Positions 51,227 through 59,708 of a stretch of 64,000 nt of DNA are shown here, one piece after another (positions within the stretch are counted from its first letter, which is position 1; every line of letters starts with the position of its first letter). Below the pieces are notes generated by a model. It did not search any database. It was not told where the DNA came from and saw only the letters and a list, made by a program, of their open reading frames with translations. Source of the DNA: Novosphingobium pentaromativorans US6-1 (GTDB taxonomy: Bacteria; Pseudomonadota; Alphaproteobacteria; Sphingomonadales; Sphingomonadaceae); NCBI RefSeq assembly GCF_000767465.1, contig NZ_CP009291.1, positions 2,584,501-2,648,500 of the forward strand, in the 5' to 3' direction. The position numbers and the translations under genes are program-made.

Positions 51227-53164
51227 ATGCACGATGGCGTTCACTTGAAGAAGTACAGCATTGACGATGAGCGGCTGCAGTCCGCTGTCGCGGCACTCGA
51301 TCCTGCGATCGCTTTGCTTGCCTTGGTTCATCTGACCGGCGATCGGACATTGCTGCGCACTCTGGGGGCGGCTTTCGACGGCGTGCCGCGTGCGGCCCAG
51401 TCGTCCTTCAGTCCGCGCGATCTTGGCCCTCCCAAGGAAGTGGACGCGGCCGTCGTGAAGCAGATCCGCGAAATGCTGATCGCGCAGATGGCGAAGGATC
51501 CGCATCCCCTCATCACTTTCCCCGACCGCGCCCTGTTCCAGCAGATGGCAGAGTTCTGCATAGGTATCCCGCTTGGCGAGCAGGCAGTCGCGATGGGCCG
51601 CGAGCAGGCCGGTTTCTCGAAGGACGAAGGCGCGGCCGAGGCTTCGCGCGTGCCGGGGCCGGACTTCAACGTACTGATCCTGGGCGGCGGCATGGTTGGC
51701 CTGATCGCCGCCATCAAGCTGAAGGCGGCCGGTTTCGATTATCGCATCGTCGAGCGGAACAAGTCCGTCGGGGGGACATGGTACCTCAACACCTATCCCA
51801 ACGTCGCGGTCGATACGCCGAGTGTGCAATACTCGCTGTCGTTCGAGCAGAACGCCTCCTGGAGCAAGTACTATCCGCGCGGCGCCGAATATCTCGCCTA
51901 CCTGCAGATGGTTGCCGACAAGTACCAGGTTACGGACAACATCGACTTCAATACCGAGGTTCAATCGTGCGTCTGGGACGAAGACCGAAAGCTGTGGACC
52001 GTCACCTGCGTCTGCGACGGTGAGACCAAGACTTATGAAGCGCGCGCGGTCATCAGCGCCTTCGGCTTCCTGACCAAGCCTTCCATGCCCAAGGTGGACG
52101 ACCTCGACACGTTCGAAGGCCCGCTGGTCCATTCCGGGTACTGGGATGACAGCATCGAAGTCGAAGGCAAGAAAGTCGTCATCGTCGGAACCGGAGCGAC
52201 TTCGGCGCAGCTGGCGACCAACCTTTCGGGCCGGGCCAGTCACGTCACCGTCGTGCAGCGCCAGCCCAACTACATGATGCCGGATGAGAAGACACTCAAG
52301 GACGTCGATGCGAACGAACGCTGGGCATTGGAGCACATCCCCTTCGTTACCCAGTGGAGCCGCTTCCAGAGCCTGGTGAGCATGCTGACGCTGCCGGTCT
52401 CACCGGGTGTGATCGACAAGGACTATCGCGAGCGTACCGGCGGTGTCTCGGCTCTCAACGAAGGCGCACGGCAAGTGAGCCTGAACTACATCGAATCGAA
52501 GTTCGCAGACTATCCCGAGCTCAAGCGCAAGGTGACGCCCGACTTCCCCTTCTTCGCCAAGCGCCCGATTCTCGATTGCGGCTATTACGATACGCTCAAG
52601 CGGCCCAATGTCGATCTGGTGGAGGGCAGTCTGGCTCGCTGCGAAAAGGACGCGGTCGTGCTGGCGGACGGCACCCGGATAGAGGCCGACGTCGTTGCCC
52701 TTGCGACCGGCTACTCGCTGGCCTTCCTGTCCAACATCGACATCACCGGACGAGACGGACGATCGCTGGAGGACGTGTGGAATCCCTATCCCTTTGCCTA
52801 CAAGGGTCTGGAAGTTCCCGGGTTTCCCAACTTCTTCATCACCAGCGGACCCAATTCGGGCCTGACTGCGTCTCACACGACCCTGGGGGAGCAGCAAGTC
52901 CACTATGTCGTCGAATGCCTCAAGGCGATGGTCGAGCGGGACCTCGTTGCGCTCGACGTTTCAGAGAAGGCCTGCACCGAATATTGCCAGGCGATCGAGC
53001 AGCGCCTTGAGGATACGGTGTGGGTGCAAAAGGGCACTGCGCACGGTTATTACCGGCACGAATCGGGCAAGGTCGTCCTGGCTTATCCGGGAACCAATCT
53101 CGAATACTGGAGCGCCCTGAGGCGTCCCGATCTGGGCGACTACGATACGATCGCGCGCCAGTAG
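51227..53164 (+). CDS. Type I Baeyer-Villiger monooxygenase with N-terminal extension (CPDMO-like)
   Basis: FAD/NADPH-dependent monooxygenase inserting oxygen next to a ketone, 645 residues. An N-terminal extension of about 145 residues precedes the first Rossmann motif (ILGGGMVGLIAA, about 151-162), as in cyclopentadecanone-type and steroid monooxygenases. The BVMO fingerprint is intact: F296-E-G-P-L-V-H302-S-G-Y-W306-D. The second Rossmann motif reads VVIVGTGATSAQLA. The start follows GGAG with about 9-nt spacing. Long BVMOs of this layout accept large cyclic or steroidal ketones, so a bulky substrate is inferred. Controlled by the divergent IclR operator. Confidence 0.92.
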   Translation: MHDGVHLKKYSIDDERLQSAVAALDPAIALLALVHLTGDRTLLRTLGAAFDGVPRAAQSSFSPRDLGPPKEVDAAVVKQIREMLIAQMAKDPHPLITFPDRALFQQMAEFCIGIPLGEQAVAMGREQAGFSKDEGAAEASRVPGPDFNVLILGGGMVGLIAAIKLKAAGFDYRIVERNKSVGGTWYLNTYPNVAVDTPSVQYSLSFEQNASWSKYYPRGAEYLAYLQMVADKYQVTDNIDFNTEVQSCVWDEDRKLWTVTCVCDGETKTYEARAVISAFGFLTKPSMPKVDDLDTFEGPLVHSGYWDDSIEVEGKKVVIVGTGATSAQLATNLSGRASHVTVVQRQPNYMMPDEKTLKDVDANERWALEHIPFVTQWSRFQSLVSMLTLPVSPGVIDKDYRERTGGVSALNEGARQVSLNYIESKFADYPELKRKVTPDFPFFAKRPILDCGYYDTLKRPNVDLVEGSLARCEKDAVVLADGTRIEADVVALATGYSLAFLSNIDITGRDGRSLEDVWNPYPFAYKGLEVPGFPNFFITSGPNSGLTASHTTLGEQQVHYVVECLKAMVERDLVALDVSEKACTEYCQAIEQRLEDTVWVQKGTAHGYYRHESGKVVLAYPGTNLEYWSALRRPDLGDYDTIARQ

Positions 53165-53310
53165 CGTCGGGACCGAGGCGTGCCGGCCCGCCTTCACCCG
53201 TCGCGACTGGATCAAGGCCATGACGCCGGAGTGCAAACATTTCCTGCAATAGAGGTATATGTTTTGGCTCCGGCATGGCATACTCCAACCCTGTCATCAG
53301 GGAGAGAACA

Positions 53311-54399
53311 ATGGCCATCAGGGTGATTCACTGGGGGACCGGGGCAACGGGCCGCCTGGCGCTGGGCGCCATTCTGGAACGCCCCGGACTCGAACTGGTG
53401 GGCCAGTACGTCTGGAACGCGGAAAAAGCGGGTCGCGATGCCGGGGAACTGATCGGTCGGCCCGCAGTCGGCGTCATCGCGACGCAGGACATCGACGCGC
53501 TGATCGCCCTGCGACCCGACGTGTTGACATATTTCGGCAATGGCGTGCGCGACCGGCAGCAAACGGCACGGGACATTGCGCGCTTCCTGCAAAGCGGCAT
53601 CAATGTCGTGACCAGTTCGCTCCCTCAGCTGATCCACCCCGACTGCGGTGAGCCTGACTTGCGCGAGATCGTCGAGGCGGCTTGCGAGGAGGGCGGGGCA
53701 ACCCTGTTCGCAAGCGGGATCGACCCCGGCTTCGCCACCAGCCATCTCGCTGTCACGGCCTATTGCGTGGCGCACCGGGTGGATCGTGTCCGACTGCAGG
53801 AATTTGCCGATTACGGCGTCTATCCGGATGAGCAGACCGGGCGGTATCTCTGGGGATTCGGACTGCCGCTGGATGCCGAAACCGTGGTATCCTCCGGTGC
53901 CTTTCTGAAGTCGGCCTGGACGGGAACTCTCGAAGCCAATGCCCGGGCGCTGGGCTGGACCATCGAGTCCTATCGCACGACATGCGTGACCGCTCCTGCC
54001 CGCAAAGACCATGAAACCGCGATTGGATCGATCGAGAAGGGGACTACGTCTGCCGTCTGGTTCCAGTTGATCGCAACCGTCGACGGGGCGGAAAAGCTGA
54101 TCCTGGAGCACGTGAACTGGATCGATGTCGACGACGTTCCCGCCGACTGGCCGGTGCCGCCGACATTCAGGGGAGAGCCTTCGGGCGTCTCTTACAGGCA
54201 AGTCATCGAGGGCGAGCCGTCCTACGATCTGGAGCTCCAGATGAAGGATTCCGACAACGGCCTGCTGATGACGGCGATGCATCCGGTGAATGCCATTCCC
54301 CTGACGATCGCCGCGAAGCCCGGTGTCATCGACCAGACCGGCCTGGCACCCTTCGGGCCGGGCGACGCAACATCACGGCTCGGCGCAGTTTTTAATTGA
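53311..54399 (+). CDS. DapB-like NAD(P)-dependent dehydrogenase, copy 1
   Basis: A 362-residue protein with a dihydrodipicolinate-reductase-like Rossmann N-terminus (IRVIHWGTGATGRLALGAIL, cofactor loop GTGATG). It is longer than DapB (about 270) and lacks the DapB catalytic HH-x-K motif; it resembles the group containing 2,4-diaminopentanoate dehydrogenase and uncharacterised catabolic relatives. A paralogue is at 62849-63889. Start MAIRVIHWG follows GGAGAG; a 12-codon upstream extension is less likely. It follows the BVMO by 146 bp and carries the weak element TAGAGGTATATGTT (53250-53263) in front. Substrate unknown. Confidence 0.8.
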   Translation: MAIRVIHWGTGATGRLALGAILERPGLELVGQYVWNAEKAGRDAGELIGRPAVGVIATQDIDALIALRPDVLTYFGNGVRDRQQTARDIARFLQSGINVVTSSLPQLIHPDCGEPDLREIVEAACEEGGATLFASGIDPGFATSHLAVTAYCVAHRVDRVRLQEFADYGVYPDEQTGRYLWGFGLPLDAETVVSSGAFLKSAWTGTLEANARALGWTIESYRTTCVTAPARKDHETAIGSIEKGTTSAVWFQLIATVDGAEKLILEHVNWIDVDDVPADWPVPPTFRGEPSGVSYRQVIEGEPSYDLELQMKDSDNGLLMTAMHPVNAIPLTIAAKPGVIDQTGLAPFGPGDATSRLGAVFN

Positions 54400-54476
54400 G
54401 TTACCTTTAGTCCTATGTTTGTATCGTCGCGAACGACGAGGGCCGGACTTGATGGCCGGTTTGAGAGGGCAGGAAT

Positions 54477-55682
54477 TTGGCGAGAGAGATAACCCCTGGT
54501 CCGGCCACGCTGGAAGACATTCGCGGCCGCGTCGCCATCGTCGGCGTCGGAGAGTCGCGCATGAGCGGGCCTTCGGGGCGCAGTTCGCTCGACATGGCGT
54601 TCGACGCGATCGATGCAAGCCTGGCCGATGCCGGACTGCAGCCCTCGCAGATCGACGGGATCATGTTTGCCGAAGGCCTCGCCGGGCAGGTCGATGCCGA
54701 TGCGTTTCGTGAACATTACGGCGTGCACCAGGATATCTGGATGTCGGGGGACGGCGGGGCCTTCGCGCAGATCGCCACGGCGCCCCATGCTGCCTGGCAG
54801 GCGATGCAGGCGGGGCTGGCTACCACCATCATCAGCGTTCTGGGAATCAACTGGGCCAGCCAGGCCAAGGCCGGGACCGGCGGCCCTGCGCAATATCACC
54901 GCGAGCACGCGATCAAGGCCAATGCAGAAGCTGTTTTCGGCTTCCTGCCGCAGCCCGTCTATTATGCCCACATTGCGCGGCGGCATATGATCGACTTCGG
55001 CACGACCGCCGAACAGCTGGGTGCGATCGCCGTGGCCTGTCGTCGCCACGCCAACGGCCACCCCGGCGCGGTCATGCGCGACAAGCCCCTGTCCCTTCGG
55101 GACTATCTGGCTTCCACCCCGTTCATCGACCCTGTGCGCAAGGAGGACTGCTGCCTGATCTCCGATGGCGCGGCGGCCTTCATCATGGTCGCGAGCGAGA
55201 AGGCGGGAGATTTCCCGCAACCGCCGGTGACGGTCGAGGGCGTCGGATATGGCGGGGCGCAGGAACGCACCTTCTTTGCGCAGGAGCCGCAATTCACGGC
55301 GACGCCGCAAGGCTATGCCGCGCCTGGCGCCTTCGCGATGGCAGGGATCAAGCCCGCCGACGTCGATGTGCTGACACTCTACGATCCGTTCACCATCACC
55401 GCGTTGATGCAGATCGAGGACATGGGCTTTTGCGCCAAGGGCGAGGGCGGCGCCTTCGTCGAAGGCCGGGCGCTGCATTTCGACGGCGGCGGCCTTCCCT
55501 TCAATACGCATGGCGGGATGTTGAGCCATTCCTACACGCTCGGCGCTTCGCACGTGGTCGAACTGGTGCGCCAGTTGCGCGGCGAAGCGGCCAATCAGGT
55601 GCCCGAGGCGCGGATCGGCGTGCACGGCGGATATTCCGGAAGCGATGCAGGCTGCATGGTCCTGCGCGGAGGGTTGAATTGA
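54477..55682 (+). CDS. Thiolase-fold protein of the Ltp2 type, predicted retro-aldolase, copy 2
   Basis: A 401-residue thiolase-fold protein with the same active-site changes as the one at 30921. The nucleophilic Cys is missing (MSGDGGAFAQIA), the second Cys is missing (VHGGYSGSDAG), and the oxyanion histidines are replaced by Tyr302 (LYDPF) and Tyr353 (LSHSYTLGAS, against LAHGHPLGAS in thiolases). This is the Ltp2 aldolase pattern. The start is TTG with AGGA close upstream; no better start exists nearby. The downstream DUF35 gene overlaps by one base (TGATG), so a complex is expected. Predicted retro-aldol side-chain cleavage. Confidence 0.85.
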   Translation: MAREITPGPATLEDIRGRVAIVGVGESRMSGPSGRSSLDMAFDAIDASLADAGLQPSQIDGIMFAEGLAGQVDADAFREHYGVHQDIWMSGDGGAFAQIATAPHAAWQAMQAGLATTIISVLGINWASQAKAGTGGPAQYHREHAIKANAEAVFGFLPQPVYYAHIARRHMIDFGTTAEQLGAIAVACRRHANGHPGAVMRDKPLSLRDYLASTPFIDPVRKEDCCLISDGAAAFIMVASEKAGDFPQPPVTVEGVGYGGAQERTFFAQEPQFTATPQGYAAPGAFAMAGIKPADVDVLTLYDPFTITALMQIEDMGFCAKGEGGAFVEGRALHFDGGGLPFNTHGGMLSHSYTLGASHVVELVRQLRGEAANQVPEARIGVHGGYSGSDAGCMVLRGGLN

Positions 55683-56116
55683 TGGATTTCCCTCTTCCGG
55701 ACCTTGCAGGCGGGCAACTGGCGCCGTTCTGGCAAGCCGCTCAAAGCGGGCAATTGTCGCTGCCCCGTTGCAACGATTGCGGGCGCTTGGACTGGTATCC
55801 CAAGGGCGAATGTCGCCGCTGTGGGGGCGCACGGATTGCCTGGACTGCGCTGAGCGGCAAGGCGACCCTGTTCTCATGGGCCCTTGTACGCAGGGCTCTC
55901 GATCCCCGGCTCGCTGCGATTGCGCCTTATATTTCCGCGATCGTGACGCTGGAGGAGGATGCAGACAGCCGCTTCGTCACACGCCTCGTCGATTGCTCCG
56001 AAGCGCTGTTGCGGCCCGGCCTGCCGGTTGCCGTCCGCTTCCTGGATCTCGGTTATCCTTCCTTGCAGACCGGTGTGACCGCTCCCTTGTTCAGCCCCGC
56101 GGAGCCGGGGCGATGA
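55682..56116 (+). CDS. DUF35 OB-fold/zinc-ribbon partner protein, copy 2
   Basis: A 144-residue DUF35 protein with a complete zinc ribbon (Cys30-x2-Cys33 and Cys44-x2-Cys47, in RCNDCGRLDWYPKGECRRCG) and an OB-fold (GKATLFSWALVRRAL; AIVTLEEDADSRFVTRLV). It overlaps the aldolase-like gene by one base. By analogy with ChsH2-DUF35/Ltp2 it should be a structural partner of that protein. Its zinc ribbon is more regular than in the first copy. Confidence 0.88.
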   Translation: MDFPLPDLAGGQLAPFWQAAQSGQLSLPRCNDCGRLDWYPKGECRRCGGARIAWTALSGKATLFSWALVRRALDPRLAAIAPYISAIVTLEEDADSRFVTRLVDCSEALLRPGLPVAVRFLDLGYPSLQTGVTAPLFSPAEPGR

Positions 56117-56236
56117 GCTGGAGCCTGCGTTCTCGACCCGCTTGCCGGTCGCGCTCATGCCAATCGCAACGGCTTGTTTGCCGCAAAGTCGTCAAGGCGA
56201 TCAGGAACAGGTCGAACATGACAAAGGGGAATCGCC

Positions 56237-57178
56237 ATGCCGATGGATGAAGACGCGCGGGCCATGATGGAAATGCTAGAAAAGATGGTGCCGCTGCCCA
56301 CAAGCGGAACCGACGCCGGCGCATACCGTGCAGAGCGCATCGCCGAATTGAACGCGCGGGAGATCGAGCTCATCGAAGTCGATCGCGTCGAGACGTTCTC
56401 GATCCCGCGCGGCGACGGCGACGTGACGGTTCGGCTCTATCGCCATGGCCCCGGCGATGCGGTTCGGCCCACGATCCTCTACATGCACGGGGGCGGCTTC
56501 GTGACCTGCAGCATCGAAACGCACGATCCCTACTGCCGGACGCTCGCGCGCGAGACCGGACTGAGCATTCTCTCGATCGATTATCGGCTCGCCCCCGAGG
56601 ATCGTCACCCCGCGGCTTTCGAGGACTGCCGTGCCGTCCTTGAATGGGCGGCGGGGCCATCTGCCGCGGAACGCGGTATCGATGCCGACCGGCTGATCGT
56701 GGCGGGCGACAGCGCCGGCGGTGCCCTGGCCGCCGCCCTGTGCCTTTGGGCACGCGACAATGCTGGGCCGGCCATCGTCCACCAGTTGCTGATCTACCCG
56801 GTGACGAACAACGACTTCACCACTGCGTCCTATCGCGACAACGCCACGGGCAATTATCTGACGACCGAGTCGATGCGCTGGTTCTGGGAGCAGTACCTTG
56901 GCGATGCCGACGCCGAGGCCGATCAATTCGCGGCCCCCGGCAAGGCGGCCGACTTTTCCGGTCTGCCGTCGGCGACTGTCATCACCGCCGGCTACGACCC
57001 GCTGCGCGACGATGGCGGCAATTATGCCCGTGAGCTGGAGAAAGCCGGGGTGCCTGTCGAATATCGCGACTTTTCAGGAACTTTCCACGGCTTTGCCGGC
57101 ATGTTCATGCTGCAGAGCGCCCGCGATGCACTCACTTTCATCAAGCAGCGACTGGGCGATGTTGCCGGGCCGCGCTGA
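56237..57178 (+). CDS. Alpha/beta hydrolase (hormone-sensitive-lipase family), copy 2
   Basis: A 313-residue HSL-type esterase with HGGGFVTC, nucleophile elbow GDSAGGA, the acid in TAGYDPLRDDGGNYARELEK, and catalytic His in FSGTFHGF. Cytosolic; no signal peptide. It sits between the thiolase-like/DUF35 pair and the second Baeyer-Villiger monooxygenase, so it is the natural candidate to hydrolyse that enzyme's ester or lactone product (inference). It shares only family motifs with the hydrolase at 48157. Confidence 0.9.
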   Translation: MPMDEDARAMMEMLEKMVPLPTSGTDAGAYRAERIAELNAREIELIEVDRVETFSIPRGDGDVTVRLYRHGPGDAVRPTILYMHGGGFVTCSIETHDPYCRTLARETGLSILSIDYRLAPEDRHPAAFEDCRAVLEWAAGPSAAERGIDADRLIVAGDSAGGALAAALCLWARDNAGPAIVHQLLIYPVTNNDFTTASYRDNATGNYLTTESMRWFWEQYLGDADAEADQFAAPGKAADFSGLPSATVITAGYDPLRDDGGNYARELEKAGVPVEYRDFSGTFHGFAGMFMLQSARDALTFIKQRLGDVAGPR

Positions 57179-57372
57179 AGATGATCGGCCCGGCATGAAG
57201 GGCACGGGCCGAGTTGCCGCGCCATGTGTGCGTGCAGGCCGGTTGCGCTCAGGGCGCAAGCATGACCGGGACTTGAGAAGTGGCCGGATTGCCGTGTGTG
57301 GAACAGCGGCAAGGTCTGGCAAGACTGACCTGAAAGAGGTATTTCTAATGTCCATACCGAAGGGACGAGGAC

Positions 57373-58998
57373 ATGCATGAACGATTTGATGTCGTAGTAA
57401 TCGGTGCCGGTTTCGGTGGCCTTCACATGCTCTGGAAGCTGCGCCAGATGGGGCGCACTGCCGTTGCTTTGGAAAAGGCCGACGACGTCGGTGGGACCTG
57501 GTACTGGAATCGCTATCCCGGCGCGCGCTGCGACGTGCCCAGTTTCGAATACTCGGTGCCCTGGGACCCCGAACTGGAGCAGGAATGGAACTGGTCCGAG
57601 AAGTATTCGGCCCAGCCTGAGATCCTCGCCTATGTCGAAGAGGTCGCCAAGCGGCATGACCTCAAGCGCGACATCCGGTTCGAAACCACGGTCACTGCAA
57701 TGACGCGCGATGAAACGCGCGGCTTGTGGATCGTCGAAACCGACACCGGCGTCACGTTCGAGGCGCCCGTGGTGGTGAGCGCGGCCGGCTGCTTGTCCGC
57801 CCCGAACCTGCCGGACATTCCCGGAATCGAGGATTTTTCGCGTCCGCTGCACCATACCGGCCGCTGGCCGCACGATCCGGTGGATTTCTCCGGCAAGAGC
57901 GTGGGCGTGATCGGCACCGGGTCCACCGGCGTGCAGGCCTCCACTGCCATCGCCGCTGAGGCGGGGCACCTCTATGTGTTCCAGCGGACCGCGCAATACA
58001 GCCTCCCCGCCCTTAACCGCGACATCTCGGCGGAGGAACTGGCGGAGCAGAAGCGGGCATATGCCGAACTGCGCCAGCTTCAGCGCAGCAGTTTCGGCGC
58101 CGCCGTCATCGATCCGCCCAAGGGCATGAAGGCGTTCGAGGATCCGCAAGAGGAACGCCTGGCCGAATATGAACGGCGCTGGAACATCGGCCGACAGGAT
58201 CTGCTGGCCGCTTATGGCGATATCTCGACCGACCCGGAAGTGAATGCCGAAGTGTCCGAGTTCGTGCGCGGCAAGATCCGTGCGATCGTCAAGGATCCCG
58301 AAATTGCCGAGAAGCTGTGCCCGAAGGTCAATCCTCTGGGAACGCGCCGGATCATCATGGACACCGGCTACTTCGAGATCTTCAACCAGGACAACGTAAG
58401 CCTGGTCGACATTCGTGAGGATCCGATCGAGCGGATTACCGAAACCGGGGTGAAGCTGCGGAGCGGTCAGTTCATCGAACTGGACATGCTGGTGATCGCC
58501 ACCGGCTACGACGCGGTCACCGGGCCTCTGATCGACATGAACATAACCGGCCGGGGCGGGCGAACGCTGGCGGATAAATGGGAGCATGGGCCCGAGACGT
58601 ACCTGGGTCTGATGATGCACGGCTTCCCCAACCTGTTCACGATCACCGGCCCGCAAAGTCCGACCGTGCACGCCAATGTGATCATGGCGATCGAGCAGCA
58701 CGTCGAATGGATCGCCAAGTGCCTCGCATTCATGGAGCGTGAGCAGGTTGCCGAAATCGAGCCTGCCCGCCAATCGGAAGAGGAATGGAAGAAGCAGGTC
58801 GACGCCGTTGGCAGTGTCGGTCTGCGCGCAAAGGATACTAACAACTGGTACACCGGCGGCAATATTCCGGGCAAACCGCGCTCCTTCCTGACCTGGCAGG
58901 GCGGCTTCGTCCGCTATGGCGAAATCTGCGACACGATCGCGAACGAAGGATATCGCGGCTTCGAACTCAACCGTGAACCGACCAAGGCCAGCGCATGA
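57373..58998 (+). CDS. Type I Baeyer-Villiger monooxygenase (cyclohexanone monooxygenase-like), altered fingerprint
   Basis: A 541-residue flavoprotein of the cyclohexanone monooxygenase group: first Rossmann motif GAGFGG (11-16), VGGTWYWNRYPGARCDVPS, second Rossmann motif VIGTGSTGVQ, and ATGYDAVTGPLIDMN. The BVMO fingerprint F-x-G-x3-H-x3-W-P reads F155-S-R157-P-L-H-H161-T-G-R-W165-P: the Gly is replaced by Arg while His and Trp are kept. Oxygenates a ketone to an ester or lactone, if active. A possible operator/promoter element AAGAGGTATTTCTA is 25 bp upstream. The alpha/beta hydrolase upstream fits the same step. Confidence 0.9.
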   Translation: MHERFDVVVIGAGFGGLHMLWKLRQMGRTAVALEKADDVGGTWYWNRYPGARCDVPSFEYSVPWDPELEQEWNWSEKYSAQPEILAYVEEVAKRHDLKRDIRFETTVTAMTRDETRGLWIVETDTGVTFEAPVVVSAAGCLSAPNLPDIPGIEDFSRPLHHTGRWPHDPVDFSGKSVGVIGTGSTGVQASTAIAAEAGHLYVFQRTAQYSLPALNRDISAEELAEQKRAYAELRQLQRSSFGAAVIDPPKGMKAFEDPQEERLAEYERRWNIGRQDLLAAYGDISTDPEVNAEVSEFVRGKIRAIVKDPEIAEKLCPKVNPLGTRRIIMDTGYFEIFNQDNVSLVDIREDPIERITETGVKLRSGQFIELDMLVIATGYDAVTGPLIDMNITGRGGRTLADKWEHGPETYLGLMMHGFPNLFTITGPQSPTVHANVIMAIEQHVEWIAKCLAFMEREQVAEIEPARQSEEEWKKQVDAVGSVGLRAKDTNNWYTGGNIPGKPRSFLTWQGGFVRYGEICDTIANEGYRGFELNREPTKASA

Positions 58999-59070
58999 CG
59001 AGGTGCGTTGCGGGATGACACTGCAACGCGCCTGATACCACCGACGTATTTCGGCATTTCCCGGCTTGCT

Positions 59071-59115
59071 CGCCTGTGCTTGCCCCGCCTGTGCTTGCCC
59101 CGCCTGTGCTTGAGC
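59071..59115. repeat. 15-bp tandem repeat, three copies
   Basis: CGCCTGTGCTTGCCC at 59071-59085 and 59086-59100, and CGCCTGTGCTTGAGC at 59101-59115. It is non-coding, directly after the BVMO gene; function unknown. Confidence 0.85.
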
Positions 59116-59303
59116 GCGGAGCAGGCCGGGAAACGTCAATATCTGCCGATACCGGCCCCAAAGCATCATCCCCACCCCGAAGGCTGTGAAGTCACTGCCG
59201 TTTCGTCAGGCGGTCCCGGCAAACTTGCCGAGCCGGCCGGGGCGAAACTGCGCCTCCCGCTGCCCGCCAGAGGCAACATGCAGGTTGCGGCAATTTTCCT
59301 TGT

Positions 59304-59317
59304 TTGAGGTACCTCAA
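59304..59317. promoter_or_regulatory. Perfect 14-bp palindrome TTGAGGTACCTCAA
   Basis: Strongest copy of the recurrent promoter-proximal element in the window. Size and symmetry fit an operator for a dimeric regulator; related sites occur at 16677, 29133 and 32884. Confidence 0.6.
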
Positions 59318-59708
59318 TCGCGCTACAGTCCCTGAGAGCGAAGCAAGCATAACAGTCGCTCGGCAGGGAATCGCCGGATTCCCGTGCGCAAAGGGAGAGT
59401 TTCCTTGGGACAAGCCCGATTCTCATGGCACTGGCATTCCTCGTGGCGTTGATGCGTGCTCCGATGCAGGAGCCGAAGCGCCTGTGCTGTGCGGCTCTTG
59501 CAAGGGGGCGGCGGCGTTCGGCTGACCGGACCTGGCCGGTGCCGCAAGCATTTGCCAGCTCCCTTGCTGGGATCGCCCGCGTCGGTACGGCAGTCCTGCT
59601 TGAGCGCCGCGACCCTTTATCCGGCGCCGCCCTGACATCACCGCTGAAGCCGGGTGGCCTTTCCGGCTGCCCGGCTTCGCACGCGTCAAGCAGAGAATAG
59701 GAAAGTCG

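Larger units (their letters stand above)
58999..59708. other. Non-coding region between the BVMO and GMC oxidoreductase genes
   Basis: 710 bp without a convincing gene. It carries a 15-bp triple tandem repeat and a perfect 14-bp palindrome (both listed). A short open frame at 59425-59700 ends just before the GMC gene but is basic and low in complexity, so I do not call it. If transcription starts at the palindrome the GMC mRNA leader would be about 390 nt. Confidence 0.5.

Noticed and set aside
59425..59700. Short open frame just upstream of the GMC gene
   Set aside because: Basic, low-complexity, no SD and no recognised domain. I could not distinguish it from chance.
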